Below are positions 35,844 to 44,242 of a stretch of DNA of 64,000 bases, one piece after another. Numbering within the stretch: the first letter of the stretch is position 1; every line of letters starts with the position of its first letter. Under the pieces are notes generated by a model, which ran no database searches, was not told where the DNA came from, and saw nothing but the letters and a program-made list of their open reading frames with translations. The translations under genes were made by a program, and so were the position numbers. Source of the DNA: Lachnospiraceae bacterium (GTDB taxonomy: Bacteria > Bacillota > Clostridia > Lachnospirales > Lachnospiraceae); assembly GCA_910575275.1 (NCBI GenBank), contig CAJTEE010000003.1:124001-188000 (forward strand), given 5' to 3'.

Positions 35844-36569
35844 ATGAATGGATACATAAATCCAAGCGGAGGACTCATGCAGTCGGCTGTAAACGCGCCG
35901 GGGAATATTGAGATTCCGGAGAGCTTTCTGCATGATGCGATGCGGTTTCGGGAAACGATGACAATGTATACCTGTGCAATCCGCGAGGTAAAGACGAAGC
36001 TGGAGGTCCTGAATGACGATCTGGCGGTACGCAACCAGAGAAACCCGATCCAAATGATTAAATCCCGGGTAAAATCCCCGGTCAGCATTGTGGAAAAGCT
36101 GAGAAGACGCGGCTATCCGTTAACGCTTCAGTCGATTAAGGGCAAGCTTGACGATGTAGCAGGGCTCCGGGTCATCTGCTCTTTTGTGGACGATATTTAC
36201 CAGGTGTCAGAGATGCTTGCGAGACAGGATGACGTAAATGTACTGATGGTGAAGGATTATATCCGCTGTCCCAAGGTCAACGGATACCGCAGCTACCACA
36301 TGATCATCGAGATTCCCGTATTCTTTTCGGACCGGATGGAAAAGGTACGTGTCGAGGTACAGATCCGGACGATGGCGATGGACTTCTGGGCCAGCCTGGA
36401 TCATCAAATGAAATACAAAAAGGATCTTGAAGATTCAAGCGAGATCGGAGACGAGCTGCGGGAATGCGCAGAGATCATCGCGCAGACAGATCTGAAGATG
36501 CTTTCCATACGCCGCAAGATCGAAGCGAGAGAGGGCGTGGAAGACCCCCTCGGCTTCGATAAAGACTGA
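35844..36569 (+). CDS. relQ: Small alarmone synthetase (GTP pyrophosphokinase, RelQ/YjbM type)
   Basis: A 241-residue single-domain (p)ppGpp synthetase with no hydrolase domain. Conserved elements are SRVKSPVSIVEKLRRRGYP (about 76-94), DDVAGLRVICSF, KVNGYRSYH and VEVQIRTMAMDFWASLDHQM, which form the RelA/SpoT synthetase core. It makes alarmones during stress. The start ATG at 35844 follows a CGAGGTG site. An upstream in-frame GTG at 35820 is weaker. A terminator follows. Confidence 0.95.
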   Translation: MNGYINPSGGLMQSAVNAPGNIEIPESFLHDAMRFRETMTMYTCAIREVKTKLEVLNDDLAVRNQRNPIQMIKSRVKSPVSIVEKLRRRGYPLTLQSIKGKLDDVAGLRVICSFVDDIYQVSEMLARQDDVNVLMVKDYIRCPKVNGYRSYHMIIEIPVFFSDRMEKVRVEVQIRTMAMDFWASLDHQMKYKKDLEDSSEIGDELRECAEIIAQTDLKMLSIRRKIEAREGVEDPLGFDKD

Positions 36570-36591
36570 CGGCCCCCCTTTTGTGATTTGG

Positions 36592-37353
36592 CTAAAAGAG
36601 ATAGCAGGACAGGGTTTCGGTGATTCGGAACCCTGTTTTTTTGTACAAGGAGAGCGCAGCCACATTGTCCCCGGAGACCTGAAGCCGCACGGGCTTTGGT
36701 TCACGCAGGAAAAGCACGGAAAGCGCCTGTGCAAGCAAAAAACCTCCCAAACCCCGGCCACGGTGTGCAGGAGCGATTTCCAGGCCGTAGAGGTAATGAT
36801 GAGAGGCATGGCAGTGAATAAAAACCTCGCCGTTCGGGATCGTAATATGCAGAGTCCTGCACGAACCGCCGGGCACCTCAACGACCGTGAGCGAACCAGA
36901 GGATTCCTCTATGGATATGAATTTAGAAAAGTTCTCGGGAGAAAGCTCTAACATGTGCTCGTCGGCGAGATGCTCCGCATGCAAAGCCGAAAGAACCGCC
37001 ATCGTATCGCGGCAGGCAGGGTCCACATAGAAAAAAATGCTGCTCTCCCGGGGAAGTCTGGAGAGCCCCGCCTCCAAAAGGGCAGAAAAAGCGCCCCGTC
37101 CGCGGAAGGACGGATGCGTGAAGGCAGCACAGTCCCAGCTGTCCGGCCCGCAAAAGCTGAAGGCGGCCGCGGCAGAAACAGACAACGGGGCGTCGTGCGG
37201 CAGACTGTGTTCTTCATATAAGAAGACAAACAGATCCCCGTCGTCAAACGGAAAAGACAAACGGATACGGTCATGGGCAGAACAGGCATGTATGAGGGAT
37301 TCAATCGCGGTCCTCTGGGAAGATGTGAGAGTGGTGCAGATGACTGGGGTCAT
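36592..37353 (-). CDS. Protein with two GNAT acetyltransferase domains
   Basis: A 253-residue protein made of two tandem GNAT-like halves. The first (about 1-125) has AAFTHPSFRGRGAFSALLEA. The second (about 140-253) has LEIAPAHRGRGLGGFLLAQAL, the acetyl-CoA pyrophosphate loop, and LQVSGDNVAALSLYKKTGF. The substrate is unknown. The gene is convergent with the alarmone synthetase, and its last codons form the other strand of that gene's terminator. Confidence 0.88.
   Translation of the reverse strand: MTPVICTTLTSSQRTAIESLIHACSAHDRIRLSFPFDDGDLFVFLYEEHSLPHDAPLSVSAAAAFSFCGPDSWDCAAFTHPSFRGRGAFSALLEAGLSRLPRESSIFFYVDPACRDTMAVLSALHAEHLADEHMLELSPENFSKFISIEESSGSLTVVEVPGGSCRTLHITIPNGEVFIHCHASHHYLYGLEIAPAHRGRGLGGFLLAQALSVLFLREPKPVRLQVSGDNVAALSLYKKTGFRITETLSCYLF
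36609..36642 (+). terminator. Terminator of the alarmone synthetase gene
   Basis: ACAGGGTT (36609-36616) pairs with AACCCTGT (36629-36636), followed by a run of seven T. It lies inside the 3' end of the convergent GNAT gene. Confidence 0.75.
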
Positions 37354-37468
37354 AGGGGGACTCCTTTTTTATGTGTGGATTAAGGTCCGCCGGCCTGCCC
37401 CGCCCTCTGCGTCCCTCCCGATTCTTACTCCCATTATAATACCCCACCAACCACCTGGCAAGAAAAAC

Positions 37469-37497
37469 TTGCCGTTTACAACAGACCGTGCTAAGAT
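37469..37497 (+). promoter_or_regulatory. Promoter of the lrgAB operon
   Basis: TTGCCG (37469-37474) and TAAGAT (37492-37497) with a 17-bp spacer, 31 bp before the TTG start. Confidence 0.55.
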
Positions 37498-37528
37498 AAA
37501 AAAATACACACAAACAGGGGGAAAAAAT

Positions 37529-37888
37529 TTGAAACATGTAAAAGGAATCATATGGATATTCGGAATCACGATGACAGGCGAGCTCTTAAACCACATAATC
37601 CCGCTTCCGGTTCCGGCGGGAGTATACGGACTCTTTATTCTGCTAGGACTCCTCATAAGCGGAATCCTAAAACTTTCAGATGTGGCCCCGGCAGGAGAAC
37701 TCCTGCTTGATCTGATGCCGCTTATGTTTATCCCGGCCGCGGTCGGTCTGATCGAAAAAACGACGGAACTTCGGGCAGTCCTCGTGCCGTTTGCGGTAAT
37801 CACCATAGCGACGACACTGTTTGTGATGGCGGTGACGGCCAAAACGGCCGAGCTTGTATTACACCATAAAAACCGGGAGGAACCATAA
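37529..37888 (+). CDS. lrgA: CidA/LrgA-family membrane protein
   Basis: A 119-residue holin-like membrane protein with four TM segments. GELLNHIIPLPVPAGVYGLF near the N-terminus is the family signature, followed by LLDLMPLMFIPAAVGLIE. With LrgB it influences murein hydrolase activity and, in some species, pyruvate uptake. The start is TTG at 37529, seven bases after AGGGGGA. A long in-frame extension upstream is antisense to the GNAT gene and is not used. Confidence 0.88.
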   Translation: MKHVKGIIWIFGITMTGELLNHIIPLPVPAGVYGLFILLGLLISGILKLSDVAPAGELLLDLMPLMFIPAAVGLIEKTTELRAVLVPFAVITIATTLFVMAVTAKTAELVLHHKNREEP

Positions 37889-38563
37889 ATGCCGCTTTAC
37901 TTTGGAATGTTTATCAGCCTGGCCGCCTACCAGCTCGGCATACAGCTAAAAAAACGCTGGAAGCTGGCGATCCTAAACCCACTCTTGGCAGCGATCATCG
38001 TAGTCATCGCCTTTTTAAAACTGACAGGGATTCCCTATGCAAAATACAACGAAGGCGCCTGCTACCTCAGCTATTTCCTGACGCCTGCGACCGTCTGCCT
38101 GGCGATTCCTCTGTATAAACAGCTTGCCCTGTTAAAAAAGAACTTCGCCGCGGTCATGGCCGCCATTACGGCCGGGGTAGCCGCGAGCGCGCTCAGTGTC
38201 TTTGCCATGGCACTGGTATTTAAACTTCCAAACGCATATTACGTATCCTTTCTGCCCAAGTCCATCACGACGGCGATCGGGATGGAAGTCTCCAAGGAGG
38301 CCGGCGGAGTCGTCACGGTGACGATCGTATGCATCATCTTGACGGGAATCTTCGGAAATATGACGGCAGAGCTTGTATTCCGGCTGCTGAAGGTAAAGGA
38401 GCCGATCGCGAAAGGGCTTGCTCTAGGCACGGCCGCCCACGCGATCGGGACTTCCAAGGCACTGGAGCTTGGGGAGATCGAGGGAGCCATGAGTAGCCTT
38501 TCGATCGCGGTAGCCGGCCTCATGACCGTAGCCGTAGCTCCGCTTATGGCCGGACTTATATAG
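37889..38563 (+). CDS. lrgB: LrgB/CidB-family membrane protein
   Basis: A 224-residue membrane protein with about seven TM segments. Family stretches are FLTPATVCLAIPLYKQ (about 65-80), LPKSITTAIGMEVSKEAGGV (about 122-141) and GTAAHAIGTSKALELGEIEG (about 180-199). It follows lrgA with no gap (ATG 37889 directly after the stop) and acts with it. The usual control by a LytSR system is not encoded next to it. Confidence 0.95.
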   Translation: MPLYFGMFISLAAYQLGIQLKKRWKLAILNPLLAAIIVVIAFLKLTGIPYAKYNEGACYLSYFLTPATVCLAIPLYKQLALLKKNFAAVMAAITAGVAASALSVFAMALVFKLPNAYYVSFLPKSITTAIGMEVSKEAGGVVTVTIVCIILTGIFGNMTAELVFRLLKVKEPIAKGLALGTAAHAIGTSKALELGEIEGAMSSLSIAVAGLMTVAVAPLMAGLI

Positions 38564-38646
38564 GAAGCGGCATACAATAAAAAAGTCGCACTATTCTCCG
38601 AACAGACGGTGAAACGTGGGATTATTCCATGGCCTGGCTTTTTTCC

Positions 38647-38675
38647 TTGAAAGGCTTTCTTTCTTATGCTAGAAT
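38647..38675 (+). promoter_or_regulatory. Promoter of the pyrFE operon
   Basis: TTGAAA (38647-38652) and TAGAAT (38670-38675) with a 17-bp spacer. The leader is about 45 nt, too short for a PyrR attenuator. Confidence 0.65.
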
Positions 38676-38727
38676 AAACGAAATAGGGCATTGCAGAAAC
38701 GATCGTATACTGTATAAGGAGGAAACT

Positions 38728-39645
38728 ATGATCAGTCAGCTCATACAGAAGATTCAGAAAACCAAAGCGCCGGTCTGCGTCGGTCTTGATCCGATGTTAG
38801 GCTACATCCCATCCCACATCGTCCAGAAAGCGTTCAAAGAATACGGAGAGACATTGGAAGGCGCGGCGGAGGCCGTGTGGCAATTTAATAAAGAGATCGT
38901 TGATAACACGTATGATTTAATTCCCTCAGTGAAACCACAGATTGCCATGTATGAGCAATTTGGCATTGAGGGACTTAAAATATACGCGAAAACCGTGGAG
39001 TATTGCCGAAAAAAGGGACTTCTGGTGATCGCTGACGTCAAGCGGGGCGACATCGGCTCCACCTCCTCCGCCTATGCAGTGGGTCATCTCGGACATATCA
39101 AAATCGGGAGCAATGTCTGCTCCGGCTTCAATTCGGATTTTATTACAATCAATCCATACCTGGGAACGGACGGTGTGAAGCCGTTTGTGGATGTATGCCG
39201 CGAGGAGGACAGGGGGCTGTTTGTGCTCGTTAAGACCTCCAATCCGTCCAGCGGGGAATTCCAGGACCGGTTAATCGACGGGCGGCCTCTGTATGAACTG
39301 GTGGCCGAGAAGGTAGTCGAGTGGGGCTCCGACTGCATGGATGGTACATACAGCAACGTGGGAGCGGTTGTCGGAGCTACGTATCCGGGGATGATCAAGA
39401 TCCTCAGAAAGCTGATGCCGCATACGTATTTTTTGGTTCCCGGCTATGGGGCGCAGGGCGGCACGGCAAAGGATCTGTTGCATTGCTTTAATGAGGATGG
39501 CCTGGGAGCCGTGGTAAATTCTTCCCGCGGCATCATTGCCGCCTACAAACAGGAGAAGTACGCCAAGTTCGGGCCAGAGAATTTTGCGGATGCGTCGAGA
39601 CAAGCGGTCGTGGATATGATCGCGGATATCAACAGTGTATTCTGA
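38728..39645 (+). CDS. pyrF: Orotidine 5'-phosphate decarboxylase (long form)
   Basis: A 305-residue enzyme that makes UMP from OMP in pyrimidine synthesis. The catalytic loop VIADVKRGDIGSTSSAYA holds the Asp-Lys-Asp charged residues. VCVGLDPMLGYIP, PSVKPQIAMYEQFG and FLVPGYGAQGG bind the ligand. The length fits the long bacterial type (about 300 rather than 230). ATG 38728 follows AAGGAGG; an in-frame start at 38629 is rejected. Translation runs on into pyrE with 16 bp between. Confidence 0.96.
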   Translation: MISQLIQKIQKTKAPVCVGLDPMLGYIPSHIVQKAFKEYGETLEGAAEAVWQFNKEIVDNTYDLIPSVKPQIAMYEQFGIEGLKIYAKTVEYCRKKGLLVIADVKRGDIGSTSSAYAVGHLGHIKIGSNVCSGFNSDFITINPYLGTDGVKPFVDVCREEDRGLFVLVKTSNPSSGEFQDRLIDGRPLYELVAEKVVEWGSDCMDGTYSNVGAVVGATYPGMIKILRKLMPHTYFLVPGYGAQGGTAKDLLHCFNEDGLGAVVNSSRGIIAAYKQEKYAKFGPENFADASRQAVVDMIADINSVF

Positions 39646-39661
39646 TAAGGAGAGAGATCAA

Positions 39662-40336
39662 ATGGAGAGATACAAGCAGGAATTTATTGAGTTTATGGTA
39701 GACTGCGGCGTGCTGCGGTTTGGAGATTTTGTGACGAAAAGCGGGAGGAAGACCCCATTTTTTGTAAACACCGGCTTTTACCGGAACGGGGCGCAGCTAA
39801 GGAGGCTCGGCGAATATTATGCGAAAGCGATCCATGACGCGTTCGGAACGGAGTTTGATGTGCTGTTCGGGCCGGCCTACAAGGGCATCCCGCTATCCGT
39901 AGCCGCCAGTATGGCGCTCAGCGAGCATTTTGGCGCAGAGATCCGCTACTGCTCGAACCGCAAGGAGATCAAGGACCATGGCGATAAGGGAATCCTTTTA
40001 GGAAGCCCGGTCGCGGATGGCGATAAGATCGTGATCATCGAGGATGTGACGACGGCGGGTACCTCGATCGAGGAGACGATGCCGATCCTGAAGGCCCAGG
40101 GCAATGTGGATGTAGTGGGCCTTGTGGTTTCGGTGGATCGTATGGAGCGCGGTCAGGGAGAAAAATCAGCCCTCGCGCAAATCCAGGAAACGTACGGGAT
40201 GAAGGCCACGGCTATTGTTACAATGAAGGAAGTCGTCGAGCATCTCTACAACCGTCCGTATAACGGAAAAATTATCATCGACGATACATTGAAATCGGCA
40301 ATCGACGCATACTATGAGCAATACGGCGCAAAGTAA
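39662..40336 (+). CDS. pyrE: Orotate phosphoribosyltransferase
   Basis: A 224-residue type I phosphoribosyltransferase that forms OMP from orotate and PRPP, the step before PyrF. The PRPP-binding motif reads VIIEDVTTAGTSIEE (about 128-142). KSGRKTPFFVNTG near residue 27 and GPAYKGIPLSVAASMAL near residue 75 are family features. ATG 39662 follows AAGGAGAG by seven bases and is preferred over an in-frame start at 39635. Confidence 0.96.
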   Translation: MERYKQEFIEFMVDCGVLRFGDFVTKSGRKTPFFVNTGFYRNGAQLRRLGEYYAKAIHDAFGTEFDVLFGPAYKGIPLSVAASMALSEHFGAEIRYCSNRKEIKDHGDKGILLGSPVADGDKIVIIEDVTTAGTSIEETMPILKAQGNVDVVGLVVSVDRMERGQGEKSALAQIQETYGMKATAIVTMKEVVEHLYNRPYNGKIIIDDTLKSAIDAYYEQYGAK

Positions 40337-40347
40337 GGAGCAGGATC

Positions 40348-40497
40348 ATGGAGAGAATTTATAAGACCATGCGAAACAGCGGTGCCGCCAGCATCGCTCT
40401 GGGAATCGTAGTCGTAACAGTAGGGCTCGCCGCCGGGATCGTGGCGATCGTAAACGGGGCTCTGCTGTTAAAAAGAAAGTCAGAAATTACATTTTGA
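40348..40497 (+). CDS. Small single-span membrane protein
   Basis: A 49-residue open frame not overlapped by another real gene: MERIYKTMRNSG, then a 27-residue hydrophobic stretch (about 13-40), then LLKRKSEITF. AAGGAG lies seven bases before ATG 40348, and the gene follows pyrE by 11 bp. The positively charged ends flank a single membrane helix. The start MERI recalls that of the membrane protein at 40999. The function is unknown. Confidence 0.65.
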   Translation: MERIYKTMRNSGAASIALGIVVVTVGLAAGIVAIVNGALLLKRKSEITF

Positions 40498-40550
40498 GGT
40501 GCGCCAGGGAGTACAGGGAAGCCGCATGCTTCTACAGATGGAGAGTGGAT

Positions 40551-41018
40551 ATGAAAAAAAACAGATACCGGAGGCTGGGCTTTGTACTCTTTGTCCTCTA
40601 TCTGGTTCTGCTGACATATTTTCTGTTTTTCGCCGAGGAAATGGGACGCAGTCCTGATGAAAGAGGCGTATACCGCTATAATCTGGTGCTATTTAAGGAG
40701 ATCAGACGGTTCATCGTTTACAGGGAACTCTTGGGCTGGCGGGCCGTATTTTTAAACATTTTCGGGAATGTGCTGGCGTTTATGCCGTTTGGCTTCTTCC
40801 TGCCCGTCATCTGGAAACGGCTGCATCACTTTTACACGGTGACGCTCCTTAGTTTTACGATGAGTCTTGGAGTGGAGACGCTGCAGCTTGTCATGCGGGT
40901 CGGCAGCTTTGACGTGGACGACCTTCTTTTAAATACGATCGGCGGCCTGGCGGGCTACGTGGTGTTTTCTCTGGCAAAAGGAGTGTGGAACAGATACAGT
41001 GGAACGGATCGGGAATAA
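40551..41018 (+). CDS. VanZ-family membrane protein
   Basis: A 155-residue membrane protein with four TM segments. FLNIFGNVLAFMPFGFFLP (about 70-88) and VGSFDVDDLLLNTIGGLAGY (about 121-140) are the VanZ-like signature. VanZ proteins can raise teicoplanin resistance, but most family members are of unknown function. ATG 40551 with GGAGAG upstream is preferred over an in-frame ATG at 40494. Confidence 0.85.
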   Translation: MKKNRYRRLGFVLFVLYLVLLTYFLFFAEEMGRSPDERGVYRYNLVLFKEIRRFIVYRELLGWRAVFLNIFGNVLAFMPFGFFLPVIWKRLHHFYTVTLLSFTMSLGVETLQLVMRVGSFDVDDLLLNTIGGLAGYVVFSLAKGVWNRYSGTDRE

Positions 41019-41310
41019 GGTATCCTATATCAGGAAGCCGCTTGCAAGGTTCAGTTATGTGTCGGCAGGACTTGCAGTTGTATCCCTTGTTCTGACAGTT
41101 GCAGCTCTTGGATTTTCGTATTATACCCGCGGGAATGTCCCCTTGTGGACGGCAGCCGTGGGTTTTTGCGGAATCCTGTTCGGAGCCGTGTCAGTGCTAT
41201 ATGGGATTTTTTCATTTATGGAGAAGGAAAAAAATTATCTGCTTGCGAAGGTAAGCCTGGCGGGAGCCGGGAGTGTTTTGTTTTTATGGCTGATCGTGCT
41301 GATCGTTTGA
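40999..41310 (+). CDS. Small membrane protein of unknown function
   Basis: A 103-residue protein with three predicted TM helices (about 18-40, 49-71 and 82-102) and short charged loops, possibly of the DUF6142 type found in Lachnospiraceae. It begins at GTG 40999 inside the end of the VanZ gene (20-bp overlap), which suggests translational coupling. The N-terminus MERIGNK is like that of the 49-residue protein at 40348. Confidence 0.65.
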   Translation: MERIGNKVSYIRKPLARFSYVSAGLAVVSLVLTVAALGFSYYTRGNVPLWTAAVGFCGILFGAVSVLYGIFSFMEKEKNYLLAKVSLAGAGSVLFLWLIVLIV

Positions 41311-41322
41311 CGGCGGCCGGGA

Positions 41323-41374
41323 GTAACGGTTCGGATAGGTCTGCGCGCTTGCTGCGCTGACCGTATAAAAACGT
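41323..41374. repeat. 52-bp dispersed palindromic repeat, copy B
   Basis: Starts GTAACGGTTCGGATAGGTCT and ends CGTATAAAAACGT. It has the same length and layout as copy A at 30470-30521, with GGTCTGCGC and GCGCTGACC as complementary arms. The arm changes keep most of the pairing, which argues that the hairpin matters. Confidence 0.6.
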
Positions 41375-41407
41375 AATGGCCGCGGCCGGAAAGGGCAGGT
41401 GAACGGA

Positions 41408-43498
41408 ATGGAAAACCAGGTGATGGAAGAACGGTATGCGCTCTCGATGGGACGGCTTCTTGAGCTTCAGGATGAGGAGCGCGTCAGGGAGCCGTACCGG
41501 ACCTATTTTAAGAAAACCGCACAATTTATCGGCATCTGCGGGGAGGTTCTGGAGGCGGCTTTGGAGGGCGGGCTTTCTTCATGGAGCGGGGACAAGCTCC
41601 GAACGATAAACAAACGGCTGTATGAGGACATATTGGAGGAGCATTACAAGGAGAGCTATGCCAACCCGGCGTTTGCCGCGCGGGAGCTTGGCAGGGAGCT
41701 TGGCAGGCTCCTTTCGTTTTTGTACACGGAGATCCGCGGGGATATCGTCTATGCCTTTGAGGGACGCATGGCAGAGTTTGTGCGTTTAAACGAAGCGTTC
41801 CTTGAGATTTACAGCCTGTTCGGGGATGGAACACCCGAGGAAAAATCGGTGCAGGATGTGCTTTACTGGTATGCGAGCGACTATTGCGGCGACATGCTTA
41901 CGGCAAGGCTTCGGGAAACGCTCGATCCGTCCGCAGATTTTGCGAAACGGATCATCATGGAGAGCGATCTTTCCGATCTTTCTTATTTGTACCGTTTTGG
42001 AGAGTATGTTTCACCAAACGAAGAAGGACTGGCGGCGTTTTTAAACGGACTGCCCAAGGAGACAGTCAAACAGATGGCAGATACCTTTACGGAGGGGTTT
42101 GTCCGTGGGTTTGCGGTGATGAGGCGCGATCTTTCGAAGAAAAAAAGCGTGGCAATCCGCTTCCCGCTCGGTATGGAGCGCATGGTACGGGAGGCCGTCC
42201 GGAATTTTGAGGCCCGTGGGCTTTCCGTCCTTATACCGCGTGCGGCGGCAGACAGCGTGAACCGGAATCCCATGGGGAAGGCGGGCTATTCATCCACGCC
42301 GCCCAACAGGCAGTATGAGTATGACCATCGCTATGACAGCGCGGTTTTTCTCGATAAGGCATTTTGCGACCGGAAGCTTGCGGCGCTTAAGACGGCGTAT
42401 GAGACGCTTAAAAAGGAGGCCGCAGACTACGCGGGGCCGGCTGTGATCGAGTCATTCGGTGAGGCGGGCTTTGAGCCGGAGAACAAAGAGGAGGCGTGGG
42501 CGTTTTCAAAGAGGCAGCAAAAACTGTATCTGGAGTATAAAAATCGCTCGATGCCGGTGGCAAACCGTTATATTCCGGGCGACGAGACGAGCTTTACGAT
42601 CATTGCATTCCCGGTTCCGGCGATCGGGGCGGATTTTGCGGATATTTTTGCGGAGACAATTCGGATTAACACGCTGGATTATGAGCTCTATAAGACAATG
42701 CAGCAGAGGATGATCGACGTGCTCGACCGTGCGGATTATGTGGAGGTAATCGGCAGAGGAGCCAATACGACGAATATACGGGTACGGCTCGCGCCGCTTT
42801 CGGACCCGGCGAAGGAGACACGGTTTGAAAACTGTCTGGCCGATGTGAACATCCCGCTCGGGGAGGTTTTTACGTCTCCGGTGCTTTCCGGGACCTGCGG
42901 TACGGTAAACGTGGAGAGCGTGTACGTCGGGGAGATCTGCTTTAAGAATCTGACGCTTACGTTTGAGGACGGGCGTGTGGTTTCGGCGGACTGCGACAAT
43001 TTTACGGAGCGGCTTCCCCTTGACGCCGGCAGGGAGGCAAGGCAGGAAGCGAAGGAGGCCGGTCGGCGGTTGATCCAGCAGCAGATCATGAACAACCACG
43101 AAAGGCTGCCGCTTGGGGAATTTGCGATCGGAACGAACACGACGGCCTATGCGGTGGCAGAGCGCTACGGCATCTTAGACCGGCTGCCGATCCTCATCGT
43201 GGAGAAGATGGGGCCGCATTTTGCGGTCGGAGACACCTGCTACAGCTGGTCGGAGGACAGCCCGATGTATAATCCGGACGGAAAGGAAATGATCGCGCGG
43301 GACAACGAGATTTCCATTTTGAGGAAGGAGGATGTGTCGAAGGCCTATTTCGGCGTGCATACGGATCTGACGATCCCGTACAGGGAATTAGGGAGAATTA
43401 CGGCAGTCGGCATGGACGGGGAACGCATCGACATGATCCGGGATGGACGATTTGTGTTGGCAGGGCTGGGGGAATTGAATCGGCCGCTGTCATTCTGA
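41408..43498 (+). CDS. M29-family aminopeptidase with N-terminal extension
   Basis: A 696-residue metallo-aminopeptidase. The C-terminal part (about 330-696) is the M29 thermophilic aminopeptidase fold. Candidate metal ligands lie in NIPLGEVFTSP, LPLGEFAIGTN, EKMGPHFAVGDTCYSWSED and GVHTDLTIPY (Glu, Glu, His and His/Asp sites). The first ~330 residues form a helical extension not found in the short M29 enzymes. It would remove N-terminal amino acids from peptides in the cytoplasm. The ATG at 41408 is used; a GTG at 41399 is also possible. Confidence 0.85.
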   Translation: MENQVMEERYALSMGRLLELQDEERVREPYRTYFKKTAQFIGICGEVLEAALEGGLSSWSGDKLRTINKRLYEDILEEHYKESYANPAFAARELGRELGRLLSFLYTEIRGDIVYAFEGRMAEFVRLNEAFLEIYSLFGDGTPEEKSVQDVLYWYASDYCGDMLTARLRETLDPSADFAKRIIMESDLSDLSYLYRFGEYVSPNEEGLAAFLNGLPKETVKQMADTFTEGFVRGFAVMRRDLSKKKSVAIRFPLGMERMVREAVRNFEARGLSVLIPRAAADSVNRNPMGKAGYSSTPPNRQYEYDHRYDSAVFLDKAFCDRKLAALKTAYETLKKEAADYAGPAVIESFGEAGFEPENKEEAWAFSKRQQKLYLEYKNRSMPVANRYIPGDETSFTIIAFPVPAIGADFADIFAETIRINTLDYELYKTMQQRMIDVLDRADYVEVIGRGANTTNIRVRLAPLSDPAKETRFENCLADVNIPLGEVFTSPVLSGTCGTVNVESVYVGEICFKNLTLTFEDGRVVSADCDNFTERLPLDAGREARQEAKEAGRRLIQQQIMNNHERLPLGEFAIGTNTTAYAVAERYGILDRLPILIVEKMGPHFAVGDTCYSWSEDSPMYNPDGKEMIARDNEISILRKEDVSKAYFGVHTDLTIPYRELGRITAVGMDGERIDMIRDGRFVLAGLGELNRPLSF

Positions 43499-43542
43499 CA
43501 GACATGATGCAGCCGGCCTGTGGGGATTTCTCCGGCTTTCCC

Positions 43543-43571
43543 TTGACGGGGCCGGGAAATACCGGTATGAT
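43543..43571 (+). promoter_or_regulatory. Promoter of the pur operon
   Basis: TTGACG (43543-43548) and TATGAT (43566-43571) with a 17-bp spacer, 42 bp before purE. Confidence 0.65.
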
Positions 43572-43612
43572 GAAAACGGGTTTTTAAACAAAACGATAAG
43601 GAGAGAGATACG

Positions 43613-44131
43613 ATGGCGAAGGTAGGAATTGTGATGGGAAGCGATTCGGATATGCCCGTCATGGCGCAGGCAGCCGATATATTGGAGGAGTTTGGAATCG
43701 AGTTTGAGATGACGATCATTTCGGCGCACAGGGAGCCGGATATTTTCTATGAATACGCGAAATCCGCGGAGGCAAAGGGCATCAAGGTGATCATCGCTGG
43801 GGCCGGGAAGGCGGCGCATCTGCCGGGTATGTGCGCGGCGATTTTCCCGCTGCCGGTCATCGGGATTCCGATGAAGACCTCGGATCTGGGCGGCGTGGAT
43901 TCGCTCTATTCGATCGTACAGATGCCCTCGGGGATCCCGGTGGCGACGGTGGCGATCAACGGCGGAAAGAACGCGGGGATTCTGGCAGCCAAGATCCTGG
44001 CGGCCTCTGACGGAGCCCTGCTTGAAAGGCTCAAGGTGTATTCGGAGAAGATGAAACATGAGGTGGCGGCGAAGGACCAGACGCTTTCGCGGATCGGATA
44101 TAAGGAATATCTGGCGGGAATGAAAAAGTGA
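43613..44131 (+). CDS. purE: N5-carboxyaminoimidazole ribonucleotide mutase
   Basis: A 172-residue class I PurE. It moves the carboxylate from N5 to C4 of the imidazole ring in purine synthesis. Motifs are VMGSDSDMPVM (substrate phosphate loop), ISAHREPD with the catalytic His, and IAGAGKAAHLPGM. No purK is seen nearby, so the source of N5-CAIR (or a CO2-using variant) must be elsewhere. ATG 43613 follows AAGGAGAGAG. Confidence 0.95.
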   Translation: MAKVGIVMGSDSDMPVMAQAADILEEFGIEFEMTIISAHREPDIFYEYAKSAEAKGIKVIIAGAGKAAHLPGMCAAIFPLPVIGIPMKTSDLGGVDSLYSIVQMPSGIPVATVAINGGKNAGILAAKILAASDGALLERLKVYSEKMKHEVAAKDQTLSRIGYKEYLAGMKK

Positions 44132-44175
44132 GGCCTTGGGCGTTAGAGAATCAAAACGGTGACAGCACGGGAGTG

Positions 44176-44218
44176 CTGCGCGGACCGGCCCGGGCCAATC
44201 CATCAGGCCGGCGCGCAG
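44176..44218 (+). other. GC-rich hairpin between purE and purM
   Basis: CTGCGCGGACCGGCC (44176-44190) pairs with GGCCGGCGCGCAG (44206-44218) across a 15-nt loop, with a two-base bulge. No T run follows. It may be an RNA-processing or stability element separating the cistrons. Confidence 0.5.
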
Positions 44219-44242
44219 TGAGAGATAAGGAGGATAATGGCG

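Noticed and set aside
37037-37528. Extended N-terminus of LrgA
   Set aside because: It would be antisense to the GNAT gene, and LrgA proteins start close to the TTG at 37529.
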